Origin: Lysobacter concretionis Ko07 = DSM 16239
Lineage (GTDB): Bacteria; Pseudomonadota; Gammaproteobacteria; Xanthomonadales; Xanthomonadaceae
DNA length: 64,000 nucleotides
Assembly: GCF_000768345.1 (NCBI RefSeq)
Contig: NZ_AVPS01000003.1
Location: 310,001-374,000, forward strand
Reading direction: 5' to 3'
Each line of letters opens with the position of its first letter. The stretch's first letter is position 1. The translations under genes were made by a program, and so were the position numbers. The notes beneath the pieces were generated by a model, which worked only from the letters and a program-made list of their open reading frames with translations, was not told where the DNA came from and did no database searches. Below are positions 59,675-64,000 of the stretch, one piece after another.

Positions 59675-60150
59675 GCGCGGACCAGCAGGCAGGCCGCCAT
59701 CGCCGCGATGCCCTCGCCACGTCCGGTGAAGCCGAGGGTTTCGCTGGTGGTCGCCTTGACGCTGATGGCATCCACCTCGCACCCCAGATCACTCGCGAGC
59801 AACTCACGCATCGCCTGCGCGTGCGGGCCGACCTTGGGGCGCTCGCAGATCACGGTGATATCGGCATTGCCCAGTTGCCAGCCGCGCTCGCCGATCAGCG
59901 CATTGCAGTGGCGCAGGAAGGCGCGGCTGTCGGCGTCTTTCCACTGTGGATCGCTGGGCGGAAAATGCCGGCCGATGTCGCCCAGCGCGAGCGCGCCCAG
60001 CATCGCATCGCACAGTGCGTGGATCACCACGTCGCCGTCGGAATGGGCCAGCATGCCGCGCTCGTGCGGTATGCGCACGCCGCCCATGACCACGTGGTCG
60101 CCCTCGCCGAATGCGTGGACGTCATAGCCCTGGCCGATACGGATGTTCAT
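59671..60150 (-). CDS. ispF: 2-C-methyl-D-erythritol 2,4-cyclodiphosphate synthase
   Basis: A 159-residue MEP-pathway enzyme forming MECDP. Zinc ligands are in GQGYDVHAF (D10, H12) and the later His in [20 protein letters not shown]. The C-terminal signature [10 protein letters not shown] is present. It overlaps truD by 4 bases. It is preceded by a 363-base gap separating it from ispD, where most bacteria have the two genes adjacent. Confidence 0.97.
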   Translation of the reverse strand: MNIRIGQGYDVHAFGEGDHVVMGGVRIPHERGMLAHSDGDVVIHALCDAMLGALALGDIGRHFPPSDPQWKDADSRAFLRHCNALIGERGWQLGNADITVICERPKVGPHAQAMRELLASDLGCEVDAISVKATTSETLGFTGRGEGIAAMAACLLVRA

Positions 60151-60313
60151 GCTGCGCGAACCTGTTTTTGTGACATGTGTGGGAGGGCATTGTCGCTCAG
60201 GCGCAGTGGCGCGGGCGCTGCATCAGGTTGTGCGGTACCGGCACGGATGCGGCCCGAAGGCGAACGCGTTCTGGCGCAACAGCAACAACAGAAGCGGCGG
60301 ACCAGGCATGGAG

Positions 60314-60382
60314 GCGGCCGGCGGGTACCGTTTCCAGTCGCTCCCCGATACTCGCTTGGTGGAAACGGCACCCGCCGGCCGC
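60314..60382. repeat. 22-bp inverted repeat in the ispF-ispD gap
   Basis: Arms 60314-60335 and 60361-60382 (left arm starts GCGGCCGGCGGGTACCG) match at 21 of 22 bases around a 25-base loop. This would fold into a very stable hairpin in the ispD-ispF transcript. It is distinct from the GTAG REP family. Confidence 0.85.
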
Positions 60383-60421
60383 TATGAGGGTTGGTCGGTG
60401 GTTGCTTCTTCGGGCTGACTC

Positions 60422-60444
60422 GTAGGAGCGACGTAAGTCGCGAC
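60422..60444. repeat. REP element in the ispF-ispD gap
   Basis: A single GTAGGAGCGACGTAAGTCGC-type REP, plus sense, 40 bases past the inverted repeat in the same 363-base gap. Confidence 0.8.
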
Positions 60445-60513
60445 TTCCGACACAGGTCCTGGCTCAACTCCGGCGCAACCAGCAGCTGAATCACCCTCAG
60501 AAAACCGGTTGGA

Positions 60514-61236
60514 TCAACGCTTGCCGCGCGCCTGCCCGCGGCGCGACAGCAGGAACTCGGCAAGGGCGAGGTCGGCGGGGGTGGTGACCTTGAGGTTGTC
60601 CTCGCGGCCTTCGACCAGTCGCGGACGCGCGCCGGTACGCTCCATCGCCATCGCCTCGTCCGTCACCGCCACGTCATCGGCGCGCGCGCGCAGGAGGGCT
60701 GCCGTCAGGTCCCCGCGCCGGAATGCCTGCGGGGTCAACGCACGCCAGAGATGGTCGCGCGGCTGGGTGGCGAGGATCCGCACATCGGCACCGGCATCGG
60801 CACCGGCATCGGCCCGCTTGAGGGTGTCGCGCACGGGGGCGGCGAGGATCGCGCCGTCCGCATCCGCACTGGCCGCATCGATCAGTCGCTGCAGATCCAG
60901 CGCGTGCAGGTTCGGACGCGCGGCGTCGTGGACGAGGATCAGCGCATCGTCGCCCACATCCGCCGGCAGCGCCTGCAGTGCGGCCAGTACCGAGTCGGCG
61001 CGCTCACCGCCCCCGACGCAGGACAACACCGGCCTGCCATGTAACGAGGTCCAACCCGGCCAGCGGTCGTCATCCGCCGCCAGCGCGACCATCGCGCCAT
61101 CGACGCGCGGGTCGGCGAACAGGGCGTCCAGCGCGTGGCCGAGCAGCGGCCGGCCGGCGATTTCCATGTACTGCTTGGGCAGCGGGCCGCCGAAACGGGT
61201 TCCGCGGCCGGCGGCGGGAATCACTGCCCAGATCAT
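60514..61236 (-). CDS. ispD: 2-C-methyl-D-erythritol 4-phosphate cytidylyltransferase
   Basis: A 240-residue MEP-pathway enzyme making CDP-ME. It has WAVIPAAGRGTRFGGPLPKQ (nucleotide-binding start), ILVHDAARPNLHALDL, and AVTDEAMAMERTGARPRLVE. A 12-base tandem repeat near 60783-60815 encodes GADAGADAGAD, inserted between otherwise conserved segments. ATG 61236 is clear. It is followed by an unusual 363-base gap before ispF. Confidence 0.96.
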   Translation of the reverse strand: MIWAVIPAAGRGTRFGGPLPKQYMEIAGRPLLGHALDALFADPRVDGAMVALAADDDRWPGWTSLHGRPVLSCVGGGERADSVLAALQALPADVGDDALILVHDAARPNLHALDLQRLIDAASADADGAILAAPVRDTLKRADAGADAGADVRILATQPRDHLWRALTPQAFRRGDLTAALLRARADDVAVTDEAMAMERTGARPRLVEGREDNLKVTTPADLALAEFLLSRRGQARGKR

Positions 61237-61540
61237 CCGGACAGACTCCGTCGAAGCGTGTCCCGCAGACGCCGCGGGTTGCACCGCGCGGTGCTGGGCG
61301 TCGACGCGTTCGTTATCGAAGCAAGCGCCATCGCAGCACACCGCGCGACGCACGCCTTGGTCCAGTCACGCTTCGCCGTATCGGGCTTCACCACGTCTCG
61401 CCTCCGCCGGGCCAGGCCCGGTGTTTCATCCTCGCGCAGGAATGCCCCGTCGCCACCTCGCGCGTTGATCCGTATCGAATCTGGATTCGCCGGCCGGCGT
61501 GACGCGGGCAATGCCGGAACATCCGGTCGGGGCCGCAGGA
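61237..61540. other. Intergenic region between ispD and ftsB
   Basis: 304 bases with no recognisable gene, REP or terminator. The only open frame (about 100 residues, minus) gives an Arg-rich peptide without similarity and is treated as non-coding. Confidence 0.5.
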
Positions 61541-61861
61541 TCAATCGTCCGACGCCGCCGGTGGGGAAACCTTCATCGCTTCGGGTTCGACCACGCGGTA
61601 GAACGTCTCGCCCGGTTTGATCATGCCCAGTTCGCTGCGCGCCCGTTCCTCGACCGCGGCCTCGCCGGACTTCAGGTCCTCGACTTCCGCGGCGAGCGCA
61701 TCGTTGCGCTGTTGCAGGCCCGCGTTTTCACGGGCCTGCTGATCCACGCGCTGTTCCAGTGCGGCCACCGAACCGCGGCCACCCTCGCCGACCCACAGGC
61801 GGTCCTGCAGGAACGCCAGCATCACGACCAGCACCACCAGCAGTCCTGCCAACCAGCGCAT
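61541..61861 (-). CDS. ftsB: Cell division protein FtsB
   Basis: A 106-residue bitopic protein: one transmembrane helix (residues 3-19, WLAGLLVVLVVMLAFLQDR) and a periplasmic coiled coil (SVAALEQRVDQQARENAGLQ and on). The conserved end region has ARSELGMIKPGETFY. It forms the FtsQLB complex that activates septal synthesis. It follows eno by 9 bases on the same strand, the common eno-ftsB arrangement. Confidence 0.95.
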   Translation of the reverse strand: MRWLAGLLVVLVVMLAFLQDRLWVGEGGRGSVAALEQRVDQQARENAGLQQRNDALAAEVEDLKSGEAAVEERARSELGMIKPGETFYRVVEPEAMKVSPPAASDD

Positions 61862-61870
61862 GGCCCGGGG

Positions 61871-63175
<1,305 letters not shown>

Positions 63176-64000
63176 TCAGGGTTGGGATTCGAGGAACGCG
63201 TGGCGCTTGGTGACTTCGTCAATGGCCATCAGTGTTTCCAGCAGGGCGCGCATCTTGCCCAGTGGCCAGGCGTTGGGGCCGTCGGACAGGGCTTCTTCGG
63301 GCCGGGGATGGGTCTCCATGAAGATGCCGGAAATGCCCACCGCCATGGCCGCGCGCGACAGCACCGGCACGAACTCGCGCTGGCCGCCGCTCTTGCCGCC
63401 CGCGCCGCCGGGCAGCTGCACCGAATGGGTGGCATCGAACACCACCGGGCAGCCGGTGTCGCGCATCACCGCGAGGCTGCGCATGTCGCTGACCAGGTTG
63501 TTGTAGCCGAAACTGGCGCCGCGCTCGCAGACCATGATGTCGCGGTTGCCGGTGGCCAGCGCCTTGTCGGCGACGTGCTTCATTTCCCACGGCGACAGGA
63601 ACTGGCCCTTCTTGATGTTGACCGGCTTGCCGGCGCTGGCGACCTTCTGGATGAAGTCGGTCTGCCGGCACAGGAACGCCGGGGTCTGCAGCACGTCGAC
63701 CACCGAGGCGACCTCGTCCATCGGGGTGTACTCGTGGACGTCGGTCAGCACCGGCACGCCGATCTGCTGCTTGACCTCGGCCAGCACCTTCAGCCCTTCC
63801 TCGATGCCCGGGCCGCGGAAGCCCGACACCGAGGTGCGGTTGGCCTTGTCGAAACTGGACTTGAAGATGAAGGGGATGCCGAGCGCGGAGGTGATCTCCT
63901 TCAGCGTGCCGGCGGTGTCGAGCTGCAGTTGCATCGACTCGATCACGCAGGGGCCGGCGATCAGGAAGAACGGCTTGTCGAGGCCGATTTCAAAGCCACA
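63176..64000 (-). CDS. kdsA: 3-deoxy-8-phosphooctulonate synthase, 5' end cut by the window
   Basis: KDO8P synthase condenses PEP with arabinose-5-phosphate for lipopolysaccharide core. The frame is open to the right edge, ending (N-terminally) in [20 protein letters not shown], so only a few residues of the start lie outside. Motifs include [28 protein letters not shown] and [14 protein letters not shown]. It is a TIM-barrel class I DAHP-like synthase. It is the first gene seen of the kdsA-eno-ftsB group. Confidence 0.97.
   Translation of the reverse strand, partial: CGFEIGLDKPFFLIAGPCVIESMQLQLDTAGTLKEITSALGIPFIFKSSFDKANRTSVSGFRGPGIEEGLKVLAEVKQQIGVPVLTDVHEYTPMDEVASVVDVLQTPAFLCRQTDFIQKVASAGKPVNIKKGQFLSPWEMKHVADKALATGNRDIMVCERGASFGYNNLVSDMRSLAVMRDTGCPVVFDATHSVQLPGGAGGKSGGQREFVPVLSRAAMAVGISGIFMETHPRPEEALSDGPNAWPLGKMRALLETLMAIDEVTKRHAFLESQP

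Noticed and set aside
60147..60563. Open frame of 138 codons in the ispF-ispD gap
   Set aside because: It spans the inverted repeat and REP and overlaps the starts or ends of both isp genes; the peptide is without similarity.
61233..61544. A 103-codon minus-strand open frame between ispD and ftsB
   Set aside because: Arg-rich peptide without similarity, overlapping both neighbours by only a few bases; likely chance in GC-rich DNA.

Overview
The window is a GC-rich proteobacterial chromosome segment of the Xanthomonadaceae/Lysobacteraceae type (Lysobacter, Luteimonas or a relative). This rests on gene content and order (kdsA-eno-ftsB-ispD-ispF-truD, surE-pcm-nlpD-like, minCDE, miaA-hfq-hflX-hflK-hflC-purA), an ACE-like M2 peptidase lipoprotein, and many GTAG-type REP palindromes (core GTAGGAGCGGCTTCAGCC) of the kind known from Stenotrophomonas and Xanthomonas. 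No tRNA, rRNA, CRISPR array, insertion sequence or replication origin was recognised. Most of the sequence is housekeeping DNA.

Layout. 1-8 kb: end of an EEP-family hydrolase, purT, a beta-propeller-like lipoprotein, an SPFH protein with two small partners, a secreted alpha/beta hydrolase, a PH-domain membrane protein and an M15 peptidase. 8-12.5 kb: an AlkA-type glycosylase, a DUF423 protein, an SRPBCC protein and a NarL-type two-component system, followed by a decayed copy of a response-regulator C-terminus. 12.6-18.2 kb: a GNAT protein, minCDE, an HExxH metalloprotein and an M2 dipeptidase. 18.3-26.7 kb: an MFS exporter, a DUF1456 protein, a tandem REP array, a tandem glycine riboswitch with gcvP, a GT39 glycosyltransferase and a VOC protein.

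27-37.5 kb is the accessory part: a minus-strand defence island. It is a complete type I restriction-modification operon (hsdM, hsdS, hsdR) with three extra genes between hsdS and hsdR (a Fic-HTH protein, an unrecognised 167-residue protein, and a winged-helix-like/nucleotidyltransferase protein) and a DUF262/HNH type IV-like restriction gene at the end. Overlapping stops and starts suggest translational coupling. Then follow two conserved hypotheticals, about 0.8 kb of degenerate and hairpin repeats, a glycine-zipper protein, and an AbrB/Doc toxin-antitoxin pair whose toxin has Leu in place of the catalytic His.

40.7-49.3 kb: the miaA-hfq-hflX-hflK-hflC-DUF2065-purA cluster (all minus) and putP. 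49.5-53.9 kb: folP, ftsH and rlmE (minus) with divergent yhbY and a Mth938-like gene. 53.9-58.5 kb: a second REP array, an NlpD-like lipoprotein, an ExoD protein, pcm, surE, a Smr protein and a small lipoprotein. 58.6-64 kb: truD, ispF, ispD, ftsB, eno and the start-truncated kdsA, all minus.

The most interesting signals are the Fic / unknown / nucleotidyltransferase cassette inside the type I RM operon, the active-site change in the Doc toxin, a DnaA-box-like cluster near 49.4 kb, the response-regulator remnant, and several repeat arrays.
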